The notes: generated by a model from the letters alone, not told the origin. A DNA stretch of 64,000 nt from Desulfarculus baarsii DSM 2075 (GCF_000143965.1 NC_014365.1:2197501-2261500); one strand, 5' to 3'; positions 43,062 to 51,480 are shown, numbered from the stretch's first letter. A program made the numbers and translations.

Positions 43062-43742
43062 TCAGCCGTCGGCGCGACGCACCAGAATCTTGTCGGCCTC
43101 GCCGCAGCCCAGGGCCAGGCGCGTGCCGCGCACCGCCACCACCATCGGCCCGTGACCGGCCGAAAGCACGTCCATCTCCACGCCCTTGCTGATGCCCATG
43201 GCCATCAGCCGGGCGGCGGCCTGTTCACCGCGAGGCAGTTGCTCCACCCGCACCCGCTCACCGGTGCTGGCCTCGGTCAGACGCTTGGCGCCGGGGTGGC
43301 GCGCCAGGCACTTTTTGCACAGGCCGTAGATCTGCATGCGATGGCGCAGATGGTGAAAACCATGCTGACGGGCCACTTCCTCTTGCAGGCGCTCCAACTC
43401 GGGGCTGCAAAACTCCTCAATGGCCCCGCAGGCGGTGCAGATCATGTGATCGTGGTGTTCGCCCAGGTGCTGATGCTCGTAGCGGGCGGCCGCGCCCTCG
43501 AACTCGCGCTTGGTGGCCATGCCCAGCCGCGTCAGCAGCTCCAGGTTTTCGACGACGAAGTCCAGGTCCATGTTCAAGCCGCGACGGCGCATCAGCTTTT
43601 GCCAGCCATCGGCGGTGTGATGTTCTTCGTGGCCCAGAAAGGCGTCGACAAAGGCCACCCGTTCGCCGGCCCGCCCCAGGCCCAATTGCCCAAGCAGGCT
43701 GACAAACTGTCGTTTTTCATCGTCGTGCGGCGGCGTCTGCAT
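43062..43742 (-). CDS. Fur family regulator fused to a FeoA domain
   Basis: A 226-residue two-domain protein. Residues 1-145 are a Fur repressor with the winged helix (LMRRRGLNMDLDFVVENLELL), metal site HQHLGEHHDHMICTACGAIEEF and the structural zinc pair GLCKKC. Residues 155-226 are a FeoA SH3-like domain (VRVEQLPRGEQAAARLMAMGISKGVEMDVL). FeoA is normally a small partner of the ferrous iron transporter FeoB, or fused to DtxR-type regulators. No feoB lies nearby. The ATG follows AGGGG. A promoter lies ~60-85 bp upstream. Confidence 0.9.
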   Translation of the reverse strand: MQTPPHDDEKRQFVSLLGQLGLGRAGERVAFVDAFLGHEEHHTADGWQKLMRRRGLNMDLDFVVENLELLTRLGMATKREFEGAAARYEHQHLGEHHDHMICTACGAIEEFCSPELERLQEEVARQHGFHHLRHRMQIYGLCKKCLARHPGAKRLTEASTGERVRVEQLPRGEQAAARLMAMGISKGVEMDVLSAGHGPMVVAVRGTRLALGCGEADKILVRRADG

Positions 43743-43800
43743 GGCTAGCCCCTGTCAGTGGCCACATCTTCAAGTTGGCCACGGCGAAATTCTTCAGCTC

Positions 43801-43828
43801 AAGATAACAACAATTCGCCTCTGGTCAA
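43801..43828 (-). promoter_or_regulatory. Promoter of the fur-feoA gene
   Basis: TTGACC (43823-43828), 16 bp, TATCTT (43801-43806) on the minus strand. No clear Fur box overlaps it. Confidence 0.55.
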
Positions 43829-43890
43829 GAACCGAAGCGCATTTTGGCCACATCCGGCCGGCTGGCGATCCGCGTTCCCAAAACGGCCTT

Positions 43891-43920
43891 TTGACCGTTT
43901 CGCCAATGACGCTATATAAT
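43891..43920 (+). promoter_or_regulatory. Promoter of the Tat ferredoxin operon
   Basis: TTGACC (43891-43896), 18 bp, TATAAT (43915-43920), about 60 bp before the ferredoxin ATG. Confidence 0.7.
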
Positions 43921-43979
43921 TGATGCAATATGGCCCGGGCCAATGGTTGACCAGGGCGTTGGCAAGGAGCGTTCACACC

Positions 43980-45098
43980 ATGACAAAACGCGTTTCCCGC
44001 CGCGATTTCCTGAAATCGGGCCTGGCGGCGGCCACGGTGGCCGCCAGCGGCGCGGCCCTGCCCAGGCTGGCCATGGCCGCCACGGACGATGAACTGTGCA
44101 CGGTCCTGGACGTGGGCAAGTGCATCGGCTGCGAGGCCTGCGTGGAGGCCTGTCGCGAGGCCTGGCAATCATCGACGCCCGACCCGGTCAGCCCCATCCC
44201 CCAGCCCTTTCCCGCGCGGGTGCCCATCGAGGACTGGTCCAAGCGCAAGGACGTGCAAGACCGCCTGACGCCTTACAATTTCCTCTACGTGGAAATGCTG
44301 GCCGTGTCACACAAGGGCCAGGAGGTGGAGATCAACATCCCCCGGCGCTGCATGCACTGCCGCAACGCGCCCTGCGCCAATCTGTGCCCCTTTGGCGCGG
44401 CGCGCGTCGAGGGCAATGGCGTGGTGCATATCGATGGCGACCTGTGCCTGGGCGGGGCCAAGTGCAAAAACGTCTGCCCATGGAAGATACCCCAACGCCA
44501 ATCGGGCGTGGGGCTTTATCTGCATCTGCTGCCCGAGTACGCCGGCAACGGGGCGATGTTCAAGTGCCACCGTTGCCTGCCCCTGGTCCGCCAGGGCCAG
44601 ACGCCCCGCTGCATCGAGGTCTGTCCCGAGAAAGTCCAAGCCATCGGCCCGCGCCAGGAGATGGTCGCCGCGGCTGCCGAAATGGCCCGAGCCTACGCCC
44701 AGGCCGACGGCCGAGCGGCCGATCTTTGGCCCGAATACGTCTATGGTCTGGAAGAAAACGGCGGAACGAACACCATTTACGTGGCGCCCGTCCCCTTCGC
44801 GGCCATCAACCAGGCCATGATCGCCCAGCACAAGGAGCAGGCCAGGGAAGATATCGACGCGGCGTTGAGCGCCGGCGGCGGCCGTGGTCTGGGACCGGGG
44901 CGCGGCGACGGCGCCGGCCCGGAGCTTGCGCGCTTTGGCCGGCCGTCCATGGGCCCCCAGCCCGACGCCATGCAAAGCGCCAAAAACCTCACCTGGGCTT
45001 TGGCCATCGCGCCCGTGGCCGGCCTGGCCGCCGGTCTGGGCAAATTCCTGTCGTCGACCAAGGATAAGGGCCTGGGCGAGGCCGGAGGCAAAAAATGA
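43980..45098 (+). CDS. Tat-exported multi-[4Fe-4S] ferredoxin, membrane-anchored
   Basis: A 372-residue periplasmic iron-sulfur protein. The Tat signal RRDFLKSGLAAATVAASGAAL is at residues 7-27. Cluster motifs: CIGCEACVEAC, CMHCRNAPCANLCP, CLGGAKCKNVCPW and CHRC...CIEVCP. The third lacks the usual second Cys (CxGC becomes CLGG), so that cluster may be [3Fe-4S] or ligated differently. A hydrophobic stretch near the C-terminus (LTWALAIAPVAGLAAGLG) can anchor it. It resembles the beta subunits of DMSO-reductase-family or HybA-type complexes, but no catalytic subunit is present. The next gene is a small membrane protein, start overlapping its stop. Confidence 0.85.
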   Translation: MTKRVSRRDFLKSGLAAATVAASGAALPRLAMAATDDELCTVLDVGKCIGCEACVEACREAWQSSTPDPVSPIPQPFPARVPIEDWSKRKDVQDRLTPYNFLYVEMLAVSHKGQEVEINIPRRCMHCRNAPCANLCPFGAARVEGNGVVHIDGDLCLGGAKCKNVCPWKIPQRQSGVGLYLHLLPEYAGNGAMFKCHRCLPLVRQGQTPRCIEVCPEKVQAIGPRQEMVAAAAEMARAYAQADGRAADLWPEYVYGLEENGGTNTIYVAPVPFAAINQAMIAQHKEQAREDIDAALSAGGGRGLGPGRGDGAGPELARFGRPSMGPQPDAMQSAKNLTWALAIAPVAGLAAGLGKFLSSTKDKGLGEAGGKK

Positions 45099-45568
45099 AA
45101 CCGCGCGCGCAGGCCCCCGGCGGGGCGTTGATCAAGGTGCTCTATGGCCTGGCCGTGCTGGCGGCCGCCTTTTCGGGCCTGGGCCAGATGCCCCTGACCA
45201 AACGTTACTATATCGCCGATCTGCCGGGCATGGCCTGGTCGGCCGATTTTTATCGGCTTAGCGAGCTGCACTATGTCGCGGTGGCGCTGCTGGCGGCGCT
45301 GTTTGGCTGGCGTCTGGGCCTGAAGCTGCGCGCCAACCCCGAAGGCTGGAGTTGGGGTCCGCGCACATGGTGGGGCTGGACGTTGCTGGCGCTATTGGCG
45401 CTCACGGGCGCGGTCAAGGTGGCGGCCAACGCCGGAGTTTTGTTCGCGCCGTGGCTGTTGGTGGCGGTCAACTTCACGCACCTGTTCTGCGGCATGGCCT
45501 TCGCGTTCACCGCGCTGGGGGCGCTGTTTCGGCCCAAACCAAAGTCGGACAAACTATTGCTGCCGTGA
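45095..45568 (+). CDS. Four-helix membrane protein, cytochrome-b-like partner
   Basis: A 157-residue protein with four predicted membrane helices (about 12-34, 57-79, 92-113 and 117-142). Histidines inside or near helices 2 and 4 (ELHYVAVAL, NFTHLFCGM) could ligate haem, as in the gamma subunits of formate dehydrogenase-type complexes. It may pass electrons between the quinone pool and the ferredoxin encoded just upstream, to which it is coupled by an ATGA overlap. Haem binding is inferred. Confidence 0.7.
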   Translation: MKPRAQAPGGALIKVLYGLAVLAAAFSGLGQMPLTKRYYIADLPGMAWSADFYRLSELHYVAVALLAALFGWRLGLKLRANPEGWSWGPRTWWGWTLLALLALTGAVKVAANAGVLFAPWLLVAVNFTHLFCGMAFAFTALGALFRPKPKSDKLLLP

Positions 45569-45617
45569 GGCTGGAAAAAAACCGCGCCACGCGCTGACGA
45601 GGCCGGCCAAGGCGGCG

Positions 45618-45650
45618 AATTTGCGCCCCAAGGCGCTCGGGCGCTAAATT
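45618..45650. terminator. Inverted repeat after the ferredoxin operon
   Basis: AATTTGCGCCC pairs with GGGCGC-T-AAATT (one bulged T), 10-nt loop. It lies 50 bp after the operon stop and 23 bp before the next promoter. Terminator or operator. Confidence 0.4.
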
Positions 45651-45672
45651 AGTTCCGAAAGTAACGAGCGGC

Positions 45673-45701
45673 TTGACAGGGCTTGGCGTTCCTGATATTC
45701 A
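45673..45701 (+). promoter_or_regulatory. Promoter of the HdrD-like gene
   Basis: TTGACA (45673-45678), 17 bp, TATTCA (45696-45701). This gives a ~90-nt leader. Confidence 0.75.
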
Positions 45702-45794
45702 AGGTCCGTTAGATACATTTGCAGACGCACGCGCGCGGCCGTCCGTCGCGCGTGTCTGATATTTTTTTCGATCCAGCCAAGGAGTTAAAGGAAC

Positions 45795-46937
45795 ATGACC
45801 GCTACGCCGTTCCTGGAAGTCGCTGAAGCCATTGCCGCGATGGGCGGCGAGACCCTGACCCAATGCATGCAGTGCGGCTTGTGCTCGGGCCTGTGCCCGT
45901 GGCCGGCCGTTGGTTCCGAATTCCGCACCCGCAAGCTCATCCGCATGGCTCAGATGGGTCTGGAGGGCTTCGAGTCCGACGATATCCTCTACGCCTGCAC
46001 CACCTGTAAACTGTGCGTGGAAAACTGTCCCCGGCAGGTTGGCATCATCGACACAGTGCGGGCAATGCGGGCCATGATCGCCGAGTCCGGCGCGGCCCCC
46101 AGCAGCCTGCGCACGATCATGGGCTCGATCCACTCCCAGGGCAACCCCTGGTCGGGCCAACGCGACGCCCGCGAAAAGTGGACCGAAGGCCTCAACGTGC
46201 CGCGCTTCGACGAAAACACCGAGTACTTCCTCAGCGTCTGCTGCACCAGCGCCTACGACCCCCGCGCCATCCAGATCGCCCGGGCCCTGGTCAAGGTGCT
46301 CGACGCCGCCGGCGTCAGCTACGGCATCATCGGCAACGAGGAAAGCTGCTGTGGCGAGGCCCTGCGCAAGATGGGCGACGAAGAGCAGTTCACTTCCCTG
46401 GTCGAGAAAAACATCAATTTGTTCAACGACAAGGGCGTCAAGAAGATCATCACCACCAGCCCTCACTGCAACATGACCTTCACCCAGGAATACCCCGAGT
46501 TCGGCGGCGAGTTCGAGGTCGTCCACTACACCGAGTTGCTCAAGCAACTGGTCGACGAGGGCAAGCTGAAGATCGATCCCAAGATGGCCAAGAAGATCAT
46601 CTACCACGATCCCTGCTACCTGGGCCGTCACTGCAAGGTCTACGAGCAGCCCCGCGACCTGCTCAAGGCCGCCGGCGCCGACTTGATGGAGTTCAATCGC
46701 AACAAGGGCCTGGCCATCTGCTGTGGCGGCGGCGGCGGTCGCCTGTGGATGGAAGCCGACGCCGAGCAGCGCTTCAGCACCCACAAGGTCCGCGAGGCCG
46801 TGGCCAAGGGCGCCGAGGTCGTGGCCATGGCCTGCCCCTACTGCATCAACATGTTTGTCGACTCCACCAAGACCGAAAACGTCGACGACAAACTCCAGGT
46901 CATGGATATCGCCGAAGTTCTGGCCGCCTGCCTCTAA
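45795..46937 (+). CDS. HdrD-like iron-sulfur protein with two CCG domains
   Basis: A 380-residue soluble protein. N-terminal clusters: CMQCGLCSGLCPW (about 24-36) and CTTCKLCVENCPR (about 69-81). Two CCG domains follow: SVCCTSAYDPR with EESCCGEA, and DPCYLGRHC with CCGGGGGRLWMEADAEQ and CPYCIN. The pattern matches HdrD/DsrK/GlpC proteins, in which a non-cubane [4Fe-4S] cluster held by CCG motifs handles disulfide-type substrates. In sulfate reducers such proteins exchange electrons with thiol carriers. The partner and substrate are not clear. Own promoter and strong terminator, so monocistronic. Confidence 0.9.
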   Translation: MTATPFLEVAEAIAAMGGETLTQCMQCGLCSGLCPWPAVGSEFRTRKLIRMAQMGLEGFESDDILYACTTCKLCVENCPRQVGIIDTVRAMRAMIAESGAAPSSLRTIMGSIHSQGNPWSGQRDAREKWTEGLNVPRFDENTEYFLSVCCTSAYDPRAIQIARALVKVLDAAGVSYGIIGNEESCCGEALRKMGDEEQFTSLVEKNINLFNDKGVKKIITTSPHCNMTFTQEYPEFGGEFEVVHYTELLKQLVDEGKLKIDPKMAKKIIYHDPCYLGRHCKVYEQPRDLLKAAGADLMEFNRNKGLAICCGGGGGRLWMEADAEQRFSTHKVREAVAKGAEVVAMACPYCINMFVDSTKTENVDDKLQVMDIAEVLAACL

Positions 46938-46960
46938 GCGGCGACAAAGCTTTTCGTCAC

Positions 46961-46994
46961 AAGCCCCCGGGCCGGACGGCCCGGGGGCTTTTTT
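46961..46994 (+). terminator. Intrinsic terminator of the HdrD-like gene
   Basis: AGCCCCCGGGCC pairs perfectly with GGCCCGGGGGCT around a GGAC loop, followed by TTTTT, 25 bp after the stop. Confidence 0.93.
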
Positions 46995-47050
46995 CATGCG
47001 CCCGGCCGAACGAATATTTCCCAATTCACAGGCAAAACCTTGTTATTGAT

Positions 47051-47078
47051 TTGCCTCGCGAAGATTGCTTGTTATATT
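47051..47078 (+). promoter_or_regulatory. Promoter of the small membrane-protein gene
   Basis: TTGCCT (47051-47056), 16 bp, TATATT (47073-47078), about 55 bp before the ATG. Confidence 0.55.
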
Positions 47079-47134
47079 TTTTAGGCAAACAAGCCCGCGC
47101 CGACCTATTTTTGACACAGTTGAGGATGAACTTC

Positions 47135-47620
47135 ATGAAAGTGGTCACGCCCGATCATCTGTTTTCCCTTTCGCCGGCGCACATTGTCTTGCACGTGCTG
47201 GTAGTGGCCGCCACGATCAGCGTGATCGGCGCGTTCATCCTGCGTTTCGCGCTGCGCAAGGGGGCCAAGGTCCAGATGGGCTACGGCCGGGCGTATCTAC
47301 TCAACTTCCTGCTGTCGTTGATTATCCTCCTCTGCGAGGTCATGTTCGTCTATCGGGTGGTGCATCACACCATCCTCACGCCCAGCGATTTCATCGGGCC
47401 TGGCAACTGGTTCGCGATCCTGCTGGCCATCGGCTTTTCGCTGGTGGTCGCCACGATATTTCTCGGTTTCATGGTCAAGCGCCCCGACGGACGACGCATC
47501 GGCACCACCGCCAGCCTGGCCGTGGCCCTGATCTACGCCTGCATCTACGTGCCCATCGGCCTTGGTTATCGCGCCCTCTATTTCTGGGTGTTGCAGCAGC
47601 AGGGGGCTTTGGGCGGCTGA
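47135..47620 (+). CDS. Four-helix membrane protein of unknown function
   Basis: A 161-residue protein with predicted helices at about 15-38, 52-75, 87-110 and 122-152. Histidines lie near membrane ends (SPAHIVLHVLVV, YRVVHHTIL), which leaves haem or quinone binding possible. I do not recognise the family. The ATG at 47135 follows GAGG by 9 nt; an ATG 9 bp earlier touches the ribosome site. It lies 23 bp before the radical SAM gene, so the two may be co-transcribed. Confidence 0.65.
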   Translation: MKVVTPDHLFSLSPAHIVLHVLVVAATISVIGAFILRFALRKGAKVQMGYGRAYLLNFLLSLIILLCEVMFVYRVVHHTILTPSDFIGPGNWFAILLAIGFSLVVATIFLGFMVKRPDGRRIGTTASLAVALIYACIYVPIGLGYRALYFWVLQQQGALGG

Positions 47621-47642
47621 GCGGTCAAGGCGTCAACAATAC

Positions 47643-48812
47643 ATGGAGATAGCGTTGCCCACCGGTTTGGACAAAACGCTGGATTTTGAGCAAGGGCCCA
47701 TCCGCCCGCCATCGGAGGCCCGCAGCCTGTTGCTGCGCTTTTCGCGCAACTGCCCGTGGAACAAGTGCAAATTCTGCCCGGTTTACAAGGGCAGCCGCTT
47801 CAGCCGGCGCGGCCTGGACGAGATCAAGGCCGACATCGACGCCGCCGCCGAGATGGCCCGCCAGATCGACCAGCTATCGTGGCGCATGGGCCACGGCGGC
47901 CGCATGACCGATGAGGTCGTCAACGCCGTCTTTGGCGACCCCGGCATTGGCGACGCCTTCCGCAACGTGGCGGCCTGGCTTTATTACGGCACGGGCAACG
48001 TTTTTTTGCAGGACGCCAACAACCTGATCATCGAGCCGGAAACCCTGGCTCAGGCCTTGCGCTATCTGCGCCAGCGCCTGCCCCAGGTCAAACGGGTGAC
48101 CACCTACGCCCGCAGCTCCAGCGCCGCCCGCCGTAGCGTCGAGGAGCTGCGCATGCTCAACGACGCCGGCCTGGACCGCATCCACGTCGGCATGGAGAGC
48201 GGCTGCGACCAGGTGCTGGCCTTCATGAAAAAAGGCGTCAGCCAGGCCCAGCAGATTCAGGCCGGCCGCAACATCAAACAGGCCGGCATCGAGCTCAGCG
48301 AATACGTCATGCCCGGCCTGGGCGGCAAAAAGTGGACAACCCAACACGCCATCGACACCGCCCACGCCCTCAACCAGATCAACCCCGACTTCATCCGCCT
48401 GCGCAGCCTGCGCGTGCCCGGCCGGGTGGAGCTGCACGACGACCTGGCCCAAGGGCGCTTCGAGAAGCTTTCCGAAGACGAAATGGCCGCCGAGATACGC
48501 CTGTTCATCTCGGAACTGGACGGCATCGACTCCACCGTCACCAGCGATCACATCATGAACCTCATCGAGACCGTCAGCGGACGCCTGCCCCAGGACAAGG
48601 GCCTGATGCTGGCCAAGCTCGACGATTACCTGGCCTTGCCGCCGCGCCAACGCCTGATCTATCGCCTGTGCCGCCGCATGGGCCGCTGCCGCGAGCCCGA
48701 GGACATCGACCGCCTGGGCCTGCGGCCCCAGTTGGAGGCGATTCTGGCCGATGTGGAGCAGCGTGGCGACCCTGATCAAATACTTTCGGACATGGCCGAC
48801 GGCTTCATCTAG
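47643..48812 (+). CDS. Radical SAM protein with CX4CX2C cluster motif
   Basis: A 389-residue radical SAM enzyme. The cluster motif is NCPWNKCKFCPVYKG: Cys37, Cys42 and Cys45, i.e. CX4CX2C, not the usual CX3CX2C. Later core elements are visible: RIHVGMESGCDQVLAFMKKG (the GxE-type SAM/substrate element) and ELSEYVMPGLGG. The C-terminal ~130 residues show no recognised domain. Substrate unknown. The start is either ATG 47643 or the TTG at 47655, which is the better placed after GGAG. Possibly co-transcribed with the membrane protein upstream. Confidence 0.82.
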   Translation: MEIALPTGLDKTLDFEQGPIRPPSEARSLLLRFSRNCPWNKCKFCPVYKGSRFSRRGLDEIKADIDAAAEMARQIDQLSWRMGHGGRMTDEVVNAVFGDPGIGDAFRNVAAWLYYGTGNVFLQDANNLIIEPETLAQALRYLRQRLPQVKRVTTYARSSSAARRSVEELRMLNDAGLDRIHVGMESGCDQVLAFMKKGVSQAQQIQAGRNIKQAGIELSEYVMPGLGGKKWTTQHAIDTAHALNQINPDFIRLRSLRVPGRVELHDDLAQGRFEKLSEDEMAAEIRLFISELDGIDSTVTSDHIMNLIETVSGRLPQDKGLMLAKLDDYLALPPRQRLIYRLCRRMGRCREPEDIDRLGLRPQLEAILADVEQRGDPDQILSDMADGFI

Positions 48813-48894
48813 CGGGTTGGCGAAAAAGTTCGTTTCGGCTTTTTGGGGCTGGACAGTCCCGACCCGCCGCACGGGCTGACGTTCAGCGGCTAGC

Positions 48895-49620
48895 TCAAGC
48901 GCTACGCCACAACAGCGCCGCCGAAACCATCAGCAGCGCGTCGGCGGCCAGGCGATAGACGCCAGCGCCGATGCGCCGCGCCAAGGCAAAACCCACGACC
49001 ATGCCCAGCACCACCGCCGGCGAAAAAGCCAGCGATCGGCCCAGCACGGGCCAAGTCATCAGGCCCGACCAAAAGTACATGGCCATCACCACCACGTCGG
49101 TCAGGGCGAAATAGGCGGCCAAAACGCCCTTGGTCTCCTGGGGATCTTTGGTGGCGGCCATGGCGTAGATCACCGCCGGCGGCCCGCCGGTGGTGTAGGC
49201 CCCGCCAAACCAACCGCTGACCACGCCCATCACCACGCCCATGGCCGGCGTGGCCGCCCAGCGGCTGGCCCAGCGCCGGCCTATCTCCAGACGACCGTTG
49301 ATCACCGCCGCGACAATGAAAACCGCCAGCGCCGTTTTCATGAACGAGGCCGAGAAATGCTGCAACGAGAGCATGCCCAAGGGCATGGCCACCAGGGCCC
49401 CGAACATCAGCGGCACGATCGAGCGCCAATTGAAATCGTGGCGATAGCGCCAGGTGTTGTAGACCACCAGCAGCATCGAGACCGGAAACTGCAGGGCCAC
49501 GGCCTCTTGGATGGGCATCGCAAGCGCCAGCAGCGGCACCGAGATCAGGCCAAAGCCAAAGCCGGCCAAGCTGAAGATCAAGGCGCTGAGGGCCAGAATG
49601 GCGGCGATTTGCAGTTCCAT
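48895..49620 (-). CDS. TauE/SafE family anion exporter
   Basis: A 241-residue membrane protein with about eight hydrophobic helices. TauE signatures: LAGFGFGLISVPLLAL (about 20-35), GMVSGWFGGAYTTGGPPAVIYAM-like glycine-rich segment (about 130-150), and ALVAMPLGMLSLQHF. Family members export sulfite, sulfoacetate or organosulfonates, fitting a sulfur anaerobe, but the substrate is unknown. The ATG at 49620 follows AAGGG by 8 nt; 49626 is the alternative. A TATAAT -10 lies at 49660-49665. Confidence 0.88.
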   Translation of the reverse strand: MELQIAAILALSALIFSLAGFGFGLISVPLLALAMPIQEAVALQFPVSMLLVVYNTWRYRHDFNWRSIVPLMFGALVAMPLGMLSLQHFSASFMKTALAVFIVAAVINGRLEIGRRWASRWAATPAMGVVMGVVSGWFGGAYTTGGPPAVIYAMAATKDPQETKGVLAAYFALTDVVVMAMYFWSGLMTWPVLGRSLAFSPAVVLGMVVGFALARRIGAGVYRLAADALLMVSAALLWRSA

Positions 49621-49683
49621 GGTCATTGCCCTTGCCCGCCCATGAGAGGTTGAGCGCCGATTATAACCCGCGATGCGGCAAAA

Positions 49684-49719
49684 ATAATCATATGCCCATA
49701 TAATCACATGCGATAATCA
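49684..49719. promoter_or_regulatory. Three direct ATAATCA repeats in the tauE / L,D-transpeptidase divergent region
   Basis: ATAATCATATGC (49684), ATAATCACATGC (49700) and ATAATCAACAGC (49713) are repeated in the same orientation at 16- and 13-bp steps. The second overlaps a TATAAT hexamer (49699-49704). They lie between divergent genes and could be a regulator-binding array. Confidence 0.45.
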
Positions 49720-49794
49720 ACAGCGCGACCGGCCGCGCCAGCCGGCCCGATCCATAAAACACACCGCGCGCCCGCCATGATCGGAGATGACGCC

Positions 49795-50382
49795 ATGGCC
49801 AAAATCACCCGCCTGCTATTGTTCGCCGCCGTGGCCCTGGCTTTTTGGGGCGGCGCGGCCCCGGCCGCCGATCTGGACATCTGGCCCGACGGCCGGGCGA
49901 CCATCGACGGCCAGAGCTTTCGTTGCGCCCTGGGCCGGGCGGGCGTGAGCGCCGCCAAGCGCGAGGGCGACGGGGCCACGCCCGTGGGCCAATTCCCGCC
50001 GCGCATGGTGCTTTTTCGGCCGGACATCTTCGCCGCGTCGCCGCCCACCAAACTGCCCGTCCAGCCACTCGCCGTTGACGATGGCTGGTGCGACGACCCG
50101 GCCCTGGCCCAATACAACCGCATGGTCAAACTGCCCTTCGCCGGCAGCCACGAGATATTGTGGCGCGCGGACGACCGGCGTTACGACCTGATCGTGCCCT
50201 TGGGCTACAACGACGACCCGCCGCGGCCGGGCCTGGGCAGCGCCATTTTCCTGCACGTGGCCAAGGATGATTACGAGCCCACCTCCGGCTGCGTGGGTTT
50301 CGCCAAGGGCGACCTGCTGGCCATCGTCGGCCGGCTGGGCCCCGACTCGCTGGTGCGCATTCACGCCACCCCGGCCCGCTGA
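49795..50382 (+). CDS. Secreted L,D-transpeptidase family protein (YkuD fold)
   Basis: A 195-residue exported protein with a signal peptide (about 1-25, ending GGAAPAAD). The YkuD catalytic motif appears as IFLHVAKDDYEPTSGCVGF, with His and Cys in the H-x8-SGCxG arrangement. L,D-transpeptidases crosslink peptidoglycan or anchor lipoproteins; the GDGATPVGQFPPR stretch is also usual. This short single-domain form lacks LysM. The ATG at 49795 follows GGAG by 8 nt. Confidence 0.85.
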   Translation: MAKITRLLLFAAVALAFWGGAAPAADLDIWPDGRATIDGQSFRCALGRAGVSAAKREGDGATPVGQFPPRMVLFRPDIFAASPPTKLPVQPLAVDDGWCDDPALAQYNRMVKLPFAGSHEILWRADDRRYDLIVPLGYNDDPPRPGLGSAIFLHVAKDDYEPTSGCVGFAKGDLLAIVGRLGPDSLVRIHATPAR

Positions 50383-50390
50383 ATGGCGGT

Positions 50391-50419
50391 TTGACGGCCA
50401 CGTCCCAAGCCTGTATAGT
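50391..50419 (+). promoter_or_regulatory. Promoter of trpS
   Basis: TTGACG (50391-50396), 17 bp, TATAGT (50414-50419), ~40 bp before the ATG. Confidence 0.8.
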
Positions 50420-50459
50420 GCGTGGTTGATTTGCCAACGTAGCGCGGGAGGAATGCAAC

Positions 50460-51425
50460 ATGCGCGTGCTTTCGGGCGTCCAGCCGTCGGGCACGCTTCA
50501 CATCGGCAATTATTTCGCCATGATGAAGCGCATGATCCAATACCAGAACGAGCATACGCTGTTCTGCTTCATCGTCAACTACCACGCCCTGACCACTGTC
50601 GGCGAGCCGGACAAGCTTCGCCAAGGCGCGCTCAACGCGGCCATGGACTTCCTGGCCCTGGGCCTGGACCCGGCCAAGTGCTATTTCTGGATGCAATCGG
50701 ACATCCCCGAGGTCTGCGAGTTGACGTGGATTTTGTTCCAGCAGACGCCGGTGGGCCTGCTGGAGCGAGCGCATTCCTACAAAGACAAGCTGGCCAAGGG
50801 CTTTTCGCCCCAGGCCGGGCTGTTCAACTACCCCGTGCTGATGGCCGCCGACATCCTCATGTTCCAGTCCGAGGCCGTGCCCGTGGGCAAAGACCAAAAA
50901 CAACATATTGAAATAACACGTGATATCGCCATCAAGTTCAACAACCAATACGGCGAAGTCTTCACCCTGCCCGAACCCTGGATCGACGACGACACCGCCA
51001 CCGTGCCCGGTATCGACGGCCAGAAAATGTCCAAGAGCTACGACAACACCCTGGAGATTTTCCTGCCCGAGAAGCAACTGCGCAAAAAGATCATGAGCAT
51101 CGTCACCGACTCCACGCCGGTCGAAGCGCCCAAAGACCCTGAAAAGTGCAACGTCTACAAGCTGATATCGCTTTTCATGACCGCCGCCGAGCGCGAGGAA
51201 CTGGCCCAGCGTTACCGCGCCGGCGGCTTGGGCTATGGCCAGGTCAAAAAAGAGCTGTTCGAGCGCATGTGGGCCTATTTCGCGCCCTACCGCGACAAGC
51301 GGGCCGCCTTGGCCGCCGACCCCGAAGAGGTGCGACGGATCATGGCTCAAGGGGCGCAAAAAGCCCGCGCCCTGGCCATGGAGACCATCGACAAAGTCCG
51401 CCGGGCCGTGGGCCTCAACTACTAG
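50460..51425 (+). CDS. trpS: Tryptophanyl-tRNA synthetase
   Basis: A 321-residue class I synthetase of full length. HIGH-type motif SGTLHIGNY (about 10-18) and GIDGQKMSKSYDN are both present, as is LMAADILMFQSEAVPVGKDQKQHIEITRD. It charges tRNA-Trp. ATG follows GGGAGG by 8 nt. Own promoter and terminator. Confidence 0.98.
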   Translation: MRVLSGVQPSGTLHIGNYFAMMKRMIQYQNEHTLFCFIVNYHALTTVGEPDKLRQGALNAAMDFLALGLDPAKCYFWMQSDIPEVCELTWILFQQTPVGLLERAHSYKDKLAKGFSPQAGLFNYPVLMAADILMFQSEAVPVGKDQKQHIEITRDIAIKFNNQYGEVFTLPEPWIDDDTATVPGIDGQKMSKSYDNTLEIFLPEKQLRKKIMSIVTDSTPVEAPKDPEKCNVYKLISLFMTAAEREELAQRYRAGGLGYGQVKKELFERMWAYFAPYRDKRAALAADPEEVRRIMAQGAQKARALAMETIDKVRRAVGLNY

Positions 51426-51444
51426 GCGTCAGCGTCAAAATCAA

Positions 51445-51480
51445 CGGGCCGCGCCCCCTTGGTTGGAGCGCGGCCCGCTT
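51445..51480. terminator. Bidirectional terminator between trpS and the OYE-family gene
   Basis: CGGGCCGCGC (51445-51454) and its complement (51468-51477) flank a 13-nt loop. T-rich sequence follows on both strands (CTTGTGTTTG and TTGATTTTG). Confidence 0.8.
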
